The position numbers and the translations under genes are program-made. This document shows, piece by piece, positions 53,925-63,801 of a stretch of 64,000 bases of DNA. The notes below the pieces were generated by a model that did no database searches, was not told the DNA's origin, and saw only the letters and a program-made list of their open reading frames with translations. Source of the stretch: Thermoleophilia bacterium (GTDB lineage Bacteria; Actinomycetota; Thermoleophilia; RBG-16-64-13). Position 1 is the first letter of the stretch; the number at the start of each line of letters is the position of its first letter. The stretch is taken from the NCBI GenBank assembly GCA_027493445.1, contig JAOSKU010000001.1:558001-622000 (forward strand), in the 5' to 3' direction.

Positions 53925-54589
53925 TGTTCACCGGCCTGATTGAAGAGGTGGGCACGGTCGTGCGCCTGGTGCGCCGGCCGGAGGGAGCGCAGGTGTTTGT
54001 GGATGCACGGAAGGTGCTACAGGGCACGCGGTTGGGTGACTCGATCGCGGTGAACGGGGCGTGCCTAACCGTCGTCGACCTGAGAGACGATCGCTTCGCG
54101 GTCGACTGTATGCCTGAGACCCTCGCGCGCTCCACCATCGGGGAGCTGAGTCCTGGCGACCAGGTGAACCTGGAGCGAGCCCTGGCCCTGGGCGACCGGC
54201 TGGGGGGACATCTGGTATTGGGTCACGTGGACGGCGTGGGGCGGATCCTTTCTGTGAAGGCTCGGGGTGTTGCGCGGGAGATCCGCGTGGAAATGCCGGA
54301 TGACCTGCGGCCGTATGTGGCCGCCAAGGGATCGGTGGCCGTGGACGGCATCTCGTTGACCGTGACCGATGTGGGGGAGAGGGACTTCGGCCTGGGCATC
54401 ATCCCCCACACTTTGACCGCCACGACGCTTCGCCGAGTAGATCCGGGCCGGCGGGTGAACCTGGAGGTCGATGTCCTGGCGCGCTACGCGCACCGGGCGC
54501 TCATGACGGCCCTGGGCCAGGGAAAGCCAGCCCCGCGTGAGGACGGACTGACCGAGGAGTACCTGCGTGAGGCGGGGTTCCTCGAATGA
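53924..54589 (+). CDS. ribE: Riboflavin synthase alpha chain
   Basis: Dismutates two lumazines to riboflavin. Two lumazine-binding repeats; starts [10 protein letters not shown], with [13 protein letters not shown] in the first repeat and [15 protein letters not shown] in the second. 221 residues. ATG overlaps the ribD stop. Confidence 0.95.
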   Translation: MFTGLIEEVGTVVRLVRRPEGAQVFVDARKVLQGTRLGDSIAVNGACLTVVDLRDDRFAVDCMPETLARSTIGELSPGDQVNLERALALGDRLGGHLVLGHVDGVGRILSVKARGVAREIRVEMPDDLRPYVAAKGSVAVDGISLTVTDVGERDFGLGIIPHTLTATTLRRVDPGRRVNLEVDVLARYAHRALMTALGQGKPAPREDGLTEEYLREAGFLE

Positions 54590-54641
54590 GAAGGAACTGG
54601 CGACAGGCCGCTGCGAGCACGCGGCGACCAGGAGGAGAACG

Positions 54642-55901
54642 ATGACCAGAGTGTCACCTTTCGCCACCATTGAGGAGGCCCTTGACGAGATGAAGTCGGG
54701 TCGCATGGTGGTGGTGGTCGACGACGAGGACCGGGAGAACGAGGGCGACCTCACGATGGCCGCCCAGTTCATTACCCCGGAGGCCATCAACTTCATGGCC
54801 AAGTACGGGCGAGGCCTCATCTGTCTGGCCTTGACCACCCAGAGGGCCGACAAGCTGGGGCTGCACCTCATGGCGCAGGACAACCAGTCCCGCTTCCAGA
54901 CGGCCTTCACCGTATCGATCGAGGCCCGGGAAGGGGTTACCACCGGGATTTCGGCGGCCGATCGGGCCCACACCATCCAGGTAGCCATCGATCCGCGCAC
55001 GCGCCCGGAGGACCTGGTGCAGCCCGGGCACGTCTTTCCCTTACGGGCGCGCCCCGGGGGCGTGATGGAGCGGGCCGGTCAGACCGAGGCGGCTGTGGAC
55101 CTGGCCCGATTGGCCGGGCTCAACCCGGCCGGCGTCATCTGCGAGATCATGAACGAGGACGGCACCATGGCGCGGGTGCCCGACCTCATCGAGTACTGCC
55201 GTCATCACCGGTTGAAGATGGTGACGGTGGCCGATCTGATCGAATACCGCCGGCGCGCCGAGAAGCTGGTGCGCAGGGGGGCTGTGGCCAAGCTCCCCAC
55301 CCGCTGGGGCGACTTCATGGCCCATGGCTACGAGAGCGTGCTCGACGGCGAACAGCATCTGGCCATGGTCAAGGGCGAAGTGGCCACCAGTGAGAACGTC
55401 CTCGTGCGGGTGCATTCCGAGTGCCTCACCGGCGACGTTTTCGGTTCGTTGCGTTGTGACTGCGGCGAGCAGCTGGCGGCCGCCATGGAACGCATCGAGA
55501 AGGAGGGCTTGGGCGTGCTGCTCTACATGGCCCAGGAGGGACGCGGTATCGGGCTCCTCAACAAGCTGCGGGCCTACCGTCTGCAGGAAGAAGGCCGGGA
55601 CACGGTGGAGGCGAACGTGGAGCTCGGTTTCCCGCCCGACCTGCGCGATTACGGCATCGGAGCCCAGATCCTGGTCGACCTGGGCCTGACCACCATCCGC
55701 ATCATGACCAACAACCCCCGCAAGCTGGTGGGCCTGGAGGGCTACGGGCTTACCATCAGCGAGCGGGTGCCGCTCGAGGTGGCGCCTCGCGACCAGAACC
55801 TGCGCTACCTGCAGGCCAAGGCCAGTAAGATGGGGCACATCCTGCATCACCAAGGATTGCAGCTGGAAGAGATCGTCCTGGAGGGAGGGATCGATGAGTG
55901 A
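54642..55901 (+). CDS. ribBA: 3,4-dihydroxy-2-butanone 4-phosphate synthase / GTP cyclohydrolase II
   Basis: Bifunctional enzyme making both riboflavin precursors. N-terminal DHBP synthase: [11 protein letters not shown], and [13 protein letters not shown]-terminal cyclohydrolase [22 protein letters not shown] (zinc Cys) and [14 protein letters not shown]. 419 residues. ATG at 54642 after AGGAGGA; the longer frame upstream runs through the ribE end. Overlaps ribH. Confidence 0.96.
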   Translation: MTRVSPFATIEEALDEMKSGRMVVVVDDEDRENEGDLTMAAQFITPEAINFMAKYGRGLICLALTTQRADKLGLHLMAQDNQSRFQTAFTVSIEAREGVTTGISAADRAHTIQVAIDPRTRPEDLVQPGHVFPLRARPGGVMERAGQTEAAVDLARLAGLNPAGVICEIMNEDGTMARVPDLIEYCRHHRLKMVTVADLIEYRRRAEKLVRRGAVAKLPTRWGDFMAHGYESVLDGEQHLAMVKGEVATSENVLVRVHSECLTGDVFGSLRCDCGEQLAAAMERIEKEGLGVLLYMAQEGRGIGLLNKLRAYRLQEEGRDTVEANVELGFPPDLRDYGIGAQILVDLGLTTIRIMTNNPRKLVGLEGYGLTISERVPLEVAPRDQNLRYLQAKASKMGHILHHQGLQLEEIVLEGGIDE

Positions 55902-56391
55902 ACACGGGCGTCCGGGTAAAGTCTACGAAGGGTTTCTTCGGGGCGAAGGCCTCTCCATCGGCATCGTGGTGGGCCGCTTCAATGAGTTCATCTCGGGCAA
56001 GCTGTTGACCGGGGCCCTCGACAGCCTGCTACGTCATGGCACCGACCCGGCGAAGATCGAGGTAGCCTGGGTGCCGGGCGCCTTCGAGATCCCTCTGGTG
56101 GCTGGGCGCATGGCGCGGAGCGGCAGGTATGACGCCATCATCACCCTGGGAGCCGTCATACGGGGATCCACGCCTCACTTCGACTACGTGGCCTCCGAGG
56201 TGGCCAAGGGCGTGGCGCGGGTGGGCCTGGACGCCGACCTGCCGGTCGTCTTCGGCGTGCTCACTACCGACAGCATCGAGCAGGCCATCGAGCGGGCCGG
56301 TACGAAAGCCGGCAACAAGGGCTGGGAGGCCGCTGTCTCCGCCCTGGAGATGGCCGACCTGCTGCGCGGCATGGGCGGGCAGAGGGCCTGA
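55894..56391 (+). CDS. ribH: 6,7-dimethyl-8-ribityllumazine synthase
   Basis: Penultimate enzyme of riboflavin synthesis, forming capsid-like particles in many bacteria. [39 protein letters not shown] and FGVLTTDS are the family motifs. 165 residues. Last gene of the FMN-controlled operon. Confidence 0.96.
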   Translation: MSEHGRPGKVYEGFLRGEGLSIGIVVGRFNEFISGKLLTGALDSLLRHGTDPAKIEVAWVPGAFEIPLVAGRMARSGRYDAIITLGAVIRGSTPHFDYVASEVAKGVARVGLDADLPVVFGVLTTDSIEQAIERAGTKAGNKGWEAAVSALEMADLLRGMGGQRA

Positions 56392-56457
56392 TTACCGGAT
56401 ACGTGGAGCCGGGCACTCGGGGCGTCGCGTGTGGTCCCAGAGCCCGTCAATCGGCCA

Positions 56458-56477
56458 CCGGGACCGCCCGGTCCCGG
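56458..56477. terminator. Hairpin between convergent ribH and rpmB
   Basis: Perfect 9-bp stem CCGGGACCG/CGGTCCCGG with a CC loop, 20 bases from the rpmB stop. Its position suits a bidirectional terminator; no T-run. Confidence 0.55.
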
Positions 56478-56496
56478 GCTCCTCACTCAGGATCCG

Positions 56497-56688
56497 CTAG
56501 GTGGCCTTCTGGACCTTGTGGGCCTTCAGGCACTTGGCGCACACGTAGGCGCGGGCGGGCTTTCCCTTCAGGAGCACATGCACCTTCTGGACGTTGACAT
56601 TCCAGCGGCGCTTGGTGGCGCGCATGGAGTGGCTCCGGTTGTGCCCGAAGCTCGGGGCCTTTCCGCAGACCGAACAGATCCTGGACAT
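56497..56688 (-). CDS. rpmB: Large ribosomal subunit protein bL28, zinc-binding form
   Basis: 63 residues, start MSRICSVCGKAPSFGHNRSH, end AYVCAKCLKAHKVQKAT. The CxxC pairs at both ends mark the zinc-containing (C+) form. Key motif SHSMRATKRRWNVNVQKV is intact. Monocistronic on the minus strand. Confidence 0.95.
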   Translation of the reverse strand: MSRICSVCGKAPSFGHNRSHSMRATKRRWNVNVQKVHVLLKGKPARAYVCAKCLKAHKVQKAT

Positions 56689-56874
56689 CGTATGGTCACT
56701 CCTTGGAAGAGAAGGCTGCTTACGGAACGCCATAGTATGCCCTTGACCACGACTCTTGGCAAGGGACCGAGTTGCCACGCGAAACCGTCCGTCGGAGAGG
56801 TGCCCGCTTCCGGAGCCGTCCGGCCGGTAGTGTACAATGATTTCAGCGAGTGAGGGCACCTGTCGAGGGAGACC

Positions 56875-57093
56875 ATGAACACCTTCACCAAGGATATGCC
56901 CATCCTTGAAGCGCTCCAGGCCGACCCTAGAGCCCGGGAGATCTTCTCCCGCCACGGACTCGCCTGCATCGGTTGCATGGGGGCGATGATGGAGTCGATC
57001 GAGGATGGCGCACGCATGCACGGTCTCGATCCCGAGGCCATCCTGCGCGATCTGAATCGGCTTCCTCCCCTGGATGAGCTCGAGGCGGGGTAG
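56875..57093 (+). CDS. DUF1858 domain protein
   Basis: 72 residues: NTFTKDMPILEALQADPRAR, EIFSRHGLACIGCMGAMMES; the paired Cys of CIGC is characteristic of the DUF1858/ScdA-like hybrid-cluster-associated family. Such proteins are common in anaerobes and are linked to iron or redox functions, but the role is unproven. First gene of a long cluster running to the window end. Confidence 0.84.
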   Translation: MNTFTKDMPILEALQADPRAREIFSRHGLACIGCMGAMMESIEDGARMHGLDPEAILRDLNRLPPLDELEAG

Positions 57094-57101
57094 GAGAGCT
57101 C

Positions 57102-57488
57102 ATGCCCGAGAGCCCGGCGGCACAATCGTCCGAGGGTCCCACAGTCGAGCCGCGGGGACGGATCGTTGTCACGGACGACGCTGTGGCCGACATCGTTGGC
57201 TGGACGGTGCTCGAATGCTACGGGGTAGTCGGAATGGCTGCCCCCAGCCTCGCCCGGGGCGTGGTCTCCGTGCTGGGGCGCGACCGGCTGCATCAAGGCA
57301 TCAAGGTGGTGCAGGACGCGGGACGTCTTCAGGTCGACCTCTACATCATCGTCGAGTACGGGCTCAATGTGGCCGAGGTGGCCGGGAATGTGCGTGCCCA
57401 GGTGGCCTACAACTTGAAGAGGGCCTTGGGGAGGCCGGTGACTGCTCTCCACATCCACGTGCAAGGGGTGCGGATTGGCCAGCACTGA
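57102..57488 (+). CDS. Asp23/Gls24 family envelope stress protein
   Basis: 128 residues; GRIVVTDDAVADIVGWTVLECYGVVGMA and VEYGLNVAEVAGNVRAQV match the Asp23 family. In Gram-positive bacteria, a paralogue is typically placed before the DAK-domain fatty acid kinase gene, as here (14-base overlap). Confidence 0.88.
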   Translation: MPESPAAQSSEGPTVEPRGRIVVTDDAVADIVGWTVLECYGVVGMAAPSLARGVVSVLGRDRLHQGIKVVQDAGRLQVDLYIIVEYGLNVAEVAGNVRAQVAYNLKRALGRPVTALHIHVQGVRIGQH

Positions 57489-59106
57489 GCGCAGCCGGCT
57501 CACGGTACAGCAGGCCCGCGCCCTGGTGGCGGCGGGCTTTCGTACCTTGGAGGAACGCCGGCAGGACGTCAACGACCTCAACGTGTACCCGGTGCCCGAC
57601 GGCGACACGGGCACCAACCTCTCCCTCACTGTCCGCAGCGTGCTGGAGGAGCTGCAGCGGGCGCCCGCTGACCTCGATCCGGCGGCTATCTGCGGTTGCA
57701 TCGCCAACGCGGCCCTCATGGGAGCTCGAGGAAACAGCGGAGTGATCCTGTCGCAAATGATCAGGGGAGCCGTGACCGCTTTCTCCGATGACGCGCCCTT
57801 CTCGGAATCGGCGGTAGTGAGTAGTTTCCGTCTGGCCACGGATGCCGCTTACCGCGCGGTGCGTAAGCCTGTGGACGGGACCATGCTCAGTGTCCTCAGG
57901 GACATGGCGGCGGCTGCCGAGGAACATGTCGGTGACGGCCTCGACGGACTCTTGGAGACGGTGCTGCGCGCCGGGTGGGAGTCGGTGCGGCGCACACCGT
58001 CTCAACTGAAGGTCCTGGCCGACGCTGGTGTCGTCGACGCGGGCGGGTTCGGCCTCATGCTCGTACTCGAGGGCATGACCTCCGGCGGGGAGGTGCACGC
58101 TGTGGATCCCCACGTGGTCGACGAGCTGGCGGTGTCTCGACCTACCAAGGAGTCCGTCGAGGCCGCCAGCCTGTTTACCTACTGCACGAGCTTCTTGCTC
58201 TCCGGAAGTGGGCTCGACGCCCGCGGCTTCGAAGAGCAGCTCCAGTCGTTGGGCGACAGCCTGCTCGTCGTGGGCGACACCGCGCAACTCAAGGTGCACG
58301 TGCACACCGACGAGCCGGGTAGGGTGCTCGGACTGGGCACCGCCCTCGGGATGCTCACGGGCATCGAGATCGACAATATGCGCATGCAGACGGCGGACAT
58401 GGCCTTCCGCGCCCGGGAGCGAGAAGCGGCCGAGGCGAGCACGGCCGAGGTGAGGACCCAGGTGGTGGCCGTCGTCTCGGGTGCCGGCATCAAGGAGCTC
58501 TTTCGAAGCCTGGGGGCGGGCCCGTTCGTGGAGGGTGGGCAGAGCATGAACCCCTCGGCCGAGGAGCTGCTCCAAGCGGTGCGCTTGGCAAGAGCCCCCG
58601 CCGTGATCGTTCTCCCCAATAACAAGAACATCATCATGACCGCCGAGCAGATCGTCGACCTGGCCGACAAGGAGGTGGCGGTTCTGCCGACACGCTCCAT
58701 CCAGGCGGGCCTGTCCGCCATGGTGGCCTTCGACCGCAGCCGCGCTGCCGGTGAGAACCTGGAAGAGATGTCGCGGGCCGTCGCCGAGGTGGTAACCGGG
58801 GAGGTGACCCGAGCGGTGCGAGACTCCACCCTCAACGGGCTGGACATCCGTCAAGGGGCCTTTATCGGCCTGGTGGGCGAGGAGGTCGTGGTCAGCGACG
58901 ACGACCTCGATGCCGTCGTGGAGGCGGTGGCCGCGCGGCTGATCGACGCCGAGCGTGAGATTGTGACGGTCATCGTGGGTGAGGGCGAGAGCGGAGAGTC
59001 GGCCCGTATGGCTGCCGAGCGCCTCCGGGATCTTTACCCTGACGTGGAGATCGAGGTGCATGTCGGCGGCCAGCCGTTGTATCCTCTACTTCTATCGGCC
59101 GAGTGA
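57475..59106 (+). CDS. DAK2-domain fatty acid kinase catalytic subunit, FakA-like
   Basis: 543 residues: N-terminal DAK2/DhaL-type ATP domain with NVYPVPDGDTGTNLSLT and GARGNSGVILSQ, a middle domain, and a C-terminal DegV-like domain (VIVLPNNKNIIMTAEQ). Matches FakA in size and layout. With a FakB-like partner it phosphorylates exogenous fatty acids for phospholipid synthesis. TTG start at 57475 overlapping the Asp23 gene. Confidence 0.87.
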   Translation: MASTERSRLTVQQARALVAAGFRTLEERRQDVNDLNVYPVPDGDTGTNLSLTVRSVLEELQRAPADLDPAAICGCIANAALMGARGNSGVILSQMIRGAVTAFSDDAPFSESAVVSSFRLATDAAYRAVRKPVDGTMLSVLRDMAAAAEEHVGDGLDGLLETVLRAGWESVRRTPSQLKVLADAGVVDAGGFGLMLVLEGMTSGGEVHAVDPHVVDELAVSRPTKESVEAASLFTYCTSFLLSGSGLDARGFEEQLQSLGDSLLVVGDTAQLKVHVHTDEPGRVLGLGTALGMLTGIEIDNMRMQTADMAFRAREREAAEASTAEVRTQVVAVVSGAGIKELFRSLGAGPFVEGGQSMNPSAEELLQAVRLARAPAVIVLPNNKNIIMTAEQIVDLADKEVAVLPTRSIQAGLSAMVAFDRSRAAGENLEEMSRAVAEVVTGEVTRAVRDSTLNGLDIRQGAFIGLVGEEVVVSDDDLDAVVEAVAARLIDAEREIVTVIVGEGESGESARMAAERLRDLYPDVEIEVHVGGQPLYPLLLSAE

Positions 59107-59145
59107 TCGCAGCCTCGGCCTGATCCCGGGGAGAGAGGGGAGCCG

Positions 59146-60009
59146 ATGAGCGACGCGACACGTACCCGAGAGAACACGGCTATCGTGGTGGATTCCACGG
59201 CCGACCTGCCCGATGTCCTGCTGGCAGACCCTAATCTGTCCATGGTGCCGCTGAACGTTCACTTCAATGATGATACGTTTCGTGACTGGGTCGACATCCG
59301 CCCCCGCGAGTTCTATGCCCGCCTGCGCAAGGCCCCAAAGCTGCCCACGACCTCGCAACCATCGGCGGGCTCCTTCATCGAGGTCTACCGGGGCCTGAAG
59401 GAGCGCTTCGATCACATCTACTCCATCCACTTGAGCGGCAAGCTCAGCGGTACGCTGGCCAGCGCCACCTTGGCTCAGGACGAGGTCGAGGGGGTGACCG
59501 TGCTCGACTCCCAGGTGGTGACCGTGGCGATCGCCCTGCTGGCACAGCGGTTGCTGGTGCGACTCGGCGCCGGCACCACTCACGATGAGATCGTGGCCTA
59601 CGTGGAGCGCTACCGCCGGGAGTCCGGACGGCTCTTCGTCCTCGACACCCTCGAGTACCTCCAGAAGGGCGGACGCATCGGCCGGGCGAGCGGCATGGCC
59701 GGCAGCCTGCTGAACATCAAGCCCTTGCTCACGTTCACCGAGGGCGAGGTCGACGCGTACAAGAAGGTCCGGGGCGAGCGCAAAGCCATGGCGGCGATGA
59801 TCGACTACTTCACGAGCCGGACCGTCCCCGACAGACCGGTGCACACGGCCATGGCCCACGCCGACGCCCCCGCTCGGGCGGAGGAGATGCTCCGGCTTGT
59901 GCGGGCCACCGGCCGGAAGGTCGACCCCGTCTTGCTTGGAGAGGTAGGATCGGTAATCGGCACCTACGCGGGTCCGGGGGCCGTCGCCCTCTTCTTCATC
60001 CAGGAATGA
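59146..60009 (+). CDS. DegV family fatty-acid-binding protein, FakB-like
   Basis: 287 residues; VVDSTADLP at the start, TSQPSAGSF, SIHLSGKLSGT and LDTLEYLQKGGRIGR are the DegV motifs. It would bind the acyl chain while the upstream FakA phosphorylates it. ATG at 59146; stop overlaps the recG start. Confidence 0.9.
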   Translation: MSDATRTRENTAIVVDSTADLPDVLLADPNLSMVPLNVHFNDDTFRDWVDIRPREFYARLRKAPKLPTTSQPSAGSFIEVYRGLKERFDHIYSIHLSGKLSGTLASATLAQDEVEGVTVLDSQVVTVAIALLAQRLLVRLGAGTTHDEIVAYVERYRRESGRLFVLDTLEYLQKGGRIGRASGMAGSLLNIKPLLTFTEGEVDAYKKVRGERKAMAAMIDYFTSRTVPDRPVHTAMAHADAPARAEEMLRLVRATGRKVDPVLLGEVGSVIGTYAGPGAVALFFIQE

Positions 60010-62188
60010 GACGCCCGGGGGAGGGCGGCCTCTACTTCCCCCTCGCCGCCGGCAGCCCGGTCGATCCGGGTGCCCTGCAGCTTCCGCCCACCTCGAAGAG
60101 CACGCTCGACCCCGGCCGGCTCCGCCTTCCGGTGGCGGCCATCTCCGGGGTGGGCGCCGTCACGGTTCGGCGCCTCGCCGACCTCGGCATCCTCACGGTC
60201 GGCGACCTTTTGCTGCACGTCCCCTTCCGCCACGAGCCTCCGGCTCGGATCACCACCATCGCCGGGCTCCGCGGGGGGGAGGAGGCCACCATCCGGGCGC
60301 GCGTACGGTCGCACGCTGTCAGGAGCACCCGCCGCCGGGGTCTCAAGGTGCTGGAGGCTCTCGTGGTCGATGAGACGGGGAGCACGCGGGCCGTATGGTA
60401 CAACCAGGAGTACTTGGCGGCCAGGTTCGCCCAGCAGCCCGAAGTCCTGATCCGGGGTACGCTCAAACGCAGCGGGGGGGCCACTTCGTTCATCGTCCGA
60501 GCCCACGAGGTGGTCACCGACGGAACCGAGGGAGTACATACCATGGGGTTGGTGCCGGTATACCCGGCCACCGGCGACTTGAGCGTCAAGGCCATCCGCT
60601 CGGCCCTCGCCAAAGCCGGCCCGGAGGCGCGTCACTTCGTCGACTGCCTGCCCGCTCGGCTACTGGCCACCCGCGGCTACCTGCGCAAACCCGACGCCCT
60701 ACTTGCATACCACTTCCCTACGGGGGAGCGTGGGGCCCGCAAGGCACGGGACTCCCTGGCCTTCGAGGAGCTCCTGCTGCTGCAGGTGGCCCTGCTTCTG
60801 CGGCGGCGCCGGGCCGATCGGGGGCGCAAGGCACTGCCTCTGGCTGCACCGGGGTCGCTGGCTGCCGCCTACCTGGAGGGGCTGCCTTTCGCGACTACCG
60901 ACGCCCAGCGGAGGGTCATCGCCGAGATCGACACCGATGTGGCTCGCGACGTGCCCATGCGCCGTCTCTTGCAGGGAGACGTCGGCTCGGGGAAGACGGC
61001 CGTGGCGGCCTACGCGCTGGTGCGGGCCGTGGAGGGTGGGGGACAGGCGGCCCTCATGGTGCCCACCGAGGTGCTGGCCGACCAGCACGCCGATCGGATC
61101 TCCGCATTGCTCGCCCCTCTGGGCATCGACGTGAGCCTGGTCAAGGGCGGTCAGCCCGCCGCCGAGCGGCAGAGCGCCCTCCGCGCTCTGGCCGGCGGGC
61201 AGGTCGGAGTGGTCGTGGGTACCCACGCCCTGATCCAGGAGGGGTGGTCTTTCGAGACTTGCGGGTGGTGGTGGTCGACGAACAGCACCGTTTCGGGGTC
61301 CGCCAGCGCGACGCCCTGGTGGCGCCCGCCGCCGGCCGGCCGTGGCCCCACACGTTGCACATGACGGCCACCCCCATCCCTCGCACCCTCAGCCTGACCC
61401 TGTACGGCGATCTTGATGTGAGCGTTATCGACGAGCTGCCTCCAGGGAGAACCCCGGTGCGTACCCAGCTCGTTTTCCCCGACCAGCGGGAGGCGCTTTG
61501 GACGCTGGTGCGCCGCGAGCTGGACTCCGGCCGGCAGGTCTATGTGGTATGCCCGCTGGTAGAAGAGAGCGAGGCGCTGCAGGCTGCCTCCGCCACCGCC
61601 GTTTTCGAGAAGCTCAAGGCCGGGGAGCTTGCGGGCTATCACCTGGCCCTTCTACACGGGCAGCTCCCCTCCAGCGACAAGCGGGCCGCCATGCAAGCCT
61701 TCCACTCAGGAACGGTCGCGGTGCTCGTGTGCACCACGGTCATCGAGGTGGGGATCGACGTCCCCAACGCCAGCGTGATGGTGATCGAGGGTGCCCGGCG
61801 CTTCGGTCTATCCCAACTTCATCAGCTTCGGGGACGCGTGGGGCGGGGCGCGGCCGCATCGCGCTGCTTGCTGCTGGTCGAAGGCGACGATCCGGACACC
61901 CTGGCGCGCCTGGCGCTCTTCGCTCGCACCACCGACGGGTTCAGGCTGGCCGAGGCCGATCTGCGCGCCCGAGGCGAGGGACAGCTTTTCGGTGTGCGTC
62001 AGTCCGGTCTGGGGGACCTTCGCGTGGCCCGCCTGCTTCAGGACAAGAGGCTCTTGCTGGCCGCCCGGAGCGCAGCCTCCCATCTGCTGCAGCTGGATCC
62101 GGAGCTGAGGGAGCCCCTCCACAACCTGCTCGGTCAGGCTGTGGAGGAGCGCTTCGGCGAGGTGGTCCACTGGCTCGACAAGGCGTGA
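60006..62188 (+). CDS. recG: ATP-dependent DNA helicase RecG (one frame break)
   Basis: Branched-DNA helicase of repair and fork reversal. N-terminal wedge/OB domain, Walker A LLQGDVGSGKTAVA, then GTHALIQEG; the frame changes at the G4 run 61241-61244 and continues VVFRDLRVVVVDEQHRFGV, with helicase C motifs to the end. One added G gives 727 residues. The DEQH box and TATPIPRTL are exact RecG signatures. Start ATG 60006 overlaps degV. Confidence 0.92.
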
Positions 62189-62193
62189 GCGAC

Positions 62194-62778
62194 ATGGCGG
62201 GCGCGAAGCAGAAGCCGCCCGGCAGGATACGCATTGTCGGCGGCTCTCGGCGGGGACACCGGCTCAAAGTGCCCCGGGAGGGGAGCGTGCGGCCCACCAG
62301 CGAGCGGGTACGCGAGGCGCTCTTCGATATCTTGGGCCCTGTGGACGGTCTGACGGTCCTCGACCTCTTCGCCGGCAGCGGTGCTCTTGGCCTGGAGGCC
62401 CTTTCCCGGGGTGCGGCCCACTGCACTTTCGTGGAGGCCGACAACGGGGTCGCCCGAACCCTGGGCGAGAACATCGATACGCTTGGTCTGAGCGATCGCA
62501 GCGAGGTCCTGGTCATGCCGTACGCTCGGGCCCTGGCCCGTCTGGGTTTTCGCGGAGAGGCCTATCATTTGCTCTTTGTAGACCCTCCCTATACAATGCT
62601 CCCTGAAGTAGAACTGGCGCTGAGACCGGCTCTCCCCGCGTTGCTTCGCCCCGGCGGGGTGATCGTCATCGAAGGACCTCCGACTCTCGAGCTCGACGCG
62701 GGGTTGGAGGTCGTTTTCCGGAGGCGCTACGGCAGCACCGTTGTGACAATAGTCAAGGAGGGAGCGGGACGCCGGTGA
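62194..62778 (+). CDS. rsmD: 16S rRNA (guanine966-N2)-methyltransferase
   Basis: SAM-dependent methylase of 16S rRNA G966. GRIRIVGGSRRGHRLKVP, VRPTSERVREALFDIL, DLFAGSGALGLEALSRGA and catalytic DPPY are present. 194 residues. ATG at 62194, after the recG stop. Overlaps coaD by four bases; rsmD-coaD is a conserved pair. Confidence 0.95.
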   Translation: MAGAKQKPPGRIRIVGGSRRGHRLKVPREGSVRPTSERVREALFDILGPVDGLTVLDLFAGSGALGLEALSRGAAHCTFVEADNGVARTLGENIDTLGLSDRSEVLVMPYARALARLGFRGEAYHLLFVDPPYTMLPEVELALRPALPALLRPGGVIVIEGPPTLELDAGLEVVFRRRYGSTVVTIVKEGAGRR

Positions 62779-63266
62779 GGACCGCGCTTTGCCCAGGTAC
62801 ATACGACCCGGTCACCGTGGGTCACCTCGATATCATCACCCGCTGCGCGAAGAAGTTCGAGAACGTCGTGGTCGCCGTCGTCAACGACGCCTTTCGCAAG
62901 CAGCCGCTCTTCTCCATCGAGGAGAGGGTCTTCTTCCTGGAGGAGTCTACCCGGGAAATACCGAACATATCGGTGACCGTGCTGGACGGCCTCGTCGTGG
63001 AGCTTGCCCGGGCGGTTGGCGCCGACGCCCTGGTCAAGGGCCTGCGGGCGGTCACCGACTTCGAATACGAGTTCCAGATGGCTCAGCTCAACAAGAAGCT
63101 CGATCCCGAGCTTGAGACCGTCTACCTCATGGCTTCGCCCTCGTACAGCTTCCTGAGTTCCAGTGGCGTGAAGGAGATCGCGCGGTTCGGGGGTTGCGTC
63201 GATGACCTCGTGCCTGAGATCGTGGCGAAGCGGCTCACCGAGATCTACCAGTCCGTGGAGGCCTAG
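62775..63266 (+). CDS. coaD: Phosphopantetheine adenylyltransferase
   Basis: Fourth step of CoA synthesis. PGTYDPVTVGHLDII contains the TxGH nucleotidyl-transfer motif; SYSFLSSSGVKEIARFGG fits the ISSTxVR-like region. 163 residues. GTG start overlapping rsmD. Confidence 0.95.
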   Translation: MRTALCPGTYDPVTVGHLDIITRCAKKFENVVVAVVNDAFRKQPLFSIEERVFFLEESTREIPNISVTVLDGLVVELARAVGADALVKGLRAVTDFEYEFQMAQLNKKLDPELETVYLMASPSYSFLSSSGVKEIARFGGCVDDLVPEIVAKRLTEIYQSVEA

Positions 63267-63269
63267 CAG

Positions 63270-63728
63270 ATGGACGTACTCGTTCTCATCGACAAACTGG
63301 ACGATCTCGTCCACAGCGCGAGCACGTTTCCCATGACCGACAAGGTCATGATCGATCGCGACCAGATCTACGATCTGCTCGATCAGATGCGGGCCACCAT
63401 CCCCGAGGAGATCAAACAGGCCCGATGGATCGTCAAGGAGCGGCAGGAGATGCTCGCCGAGGCCAAGGAGGAGGCCGAGCGCCTGCTGGCCGAGGCTCGG
63501 GAGGAGTCGGCTCGGCTGGCCAGCGAGCAGGAGATAGTCAAGCGGGCCGAGCGACAGGCTGAGGAGATTGTCCGTGACGCCGAGGCCCGTGACCGTGAGA
63601 TCCGCTTCGGGGCGGAGGACTACGCCGACGAGGTGCTCAGCACCCTGGAGAACAGCCTGGACAAGTTCTTGGCCGCGGTGCAACGCGGGCGGGAGCGCCT
63701 GCAGGGTCGGGAGCGCCGCGAAGCCTGA
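63270..63728 (+). CDS. Coiled-coil protein, ATP synthase b/DivIVA-like
   Basis: 152 residues, mostly charged helix from about residue 45 (EEIKQARWIVKERQEMLAEA onward) with heptad-like Ala/Glu/Arg repeats and no membrane segment. Genes of this kind stand between coaD and the DUF177-rpmF pair in actinobacteria. Function unknown; a scaffold role is only a guess. Confidence 0.8.
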   Translation: MDVLVLIDKLDDLVHSASTFPMTDKVMIDRDQIYDLLDQMRATIPEEIKQARWIVKERQEMLAEAKEEAERLLAEAREESARLASEQEIVKRAERQAEEIVRDAEARDREIRFGAEDYADEVLSTLENSLDKFLAAVQRGRERLQGRERREA

Positions 63729-63801
63729 CGCTGGCGGCCGTCACGGCCCTGTTCCCCGGCTTCCGCATCGAGCCCGACTTTCATCGGAGTGACTGATAAT
63801 C

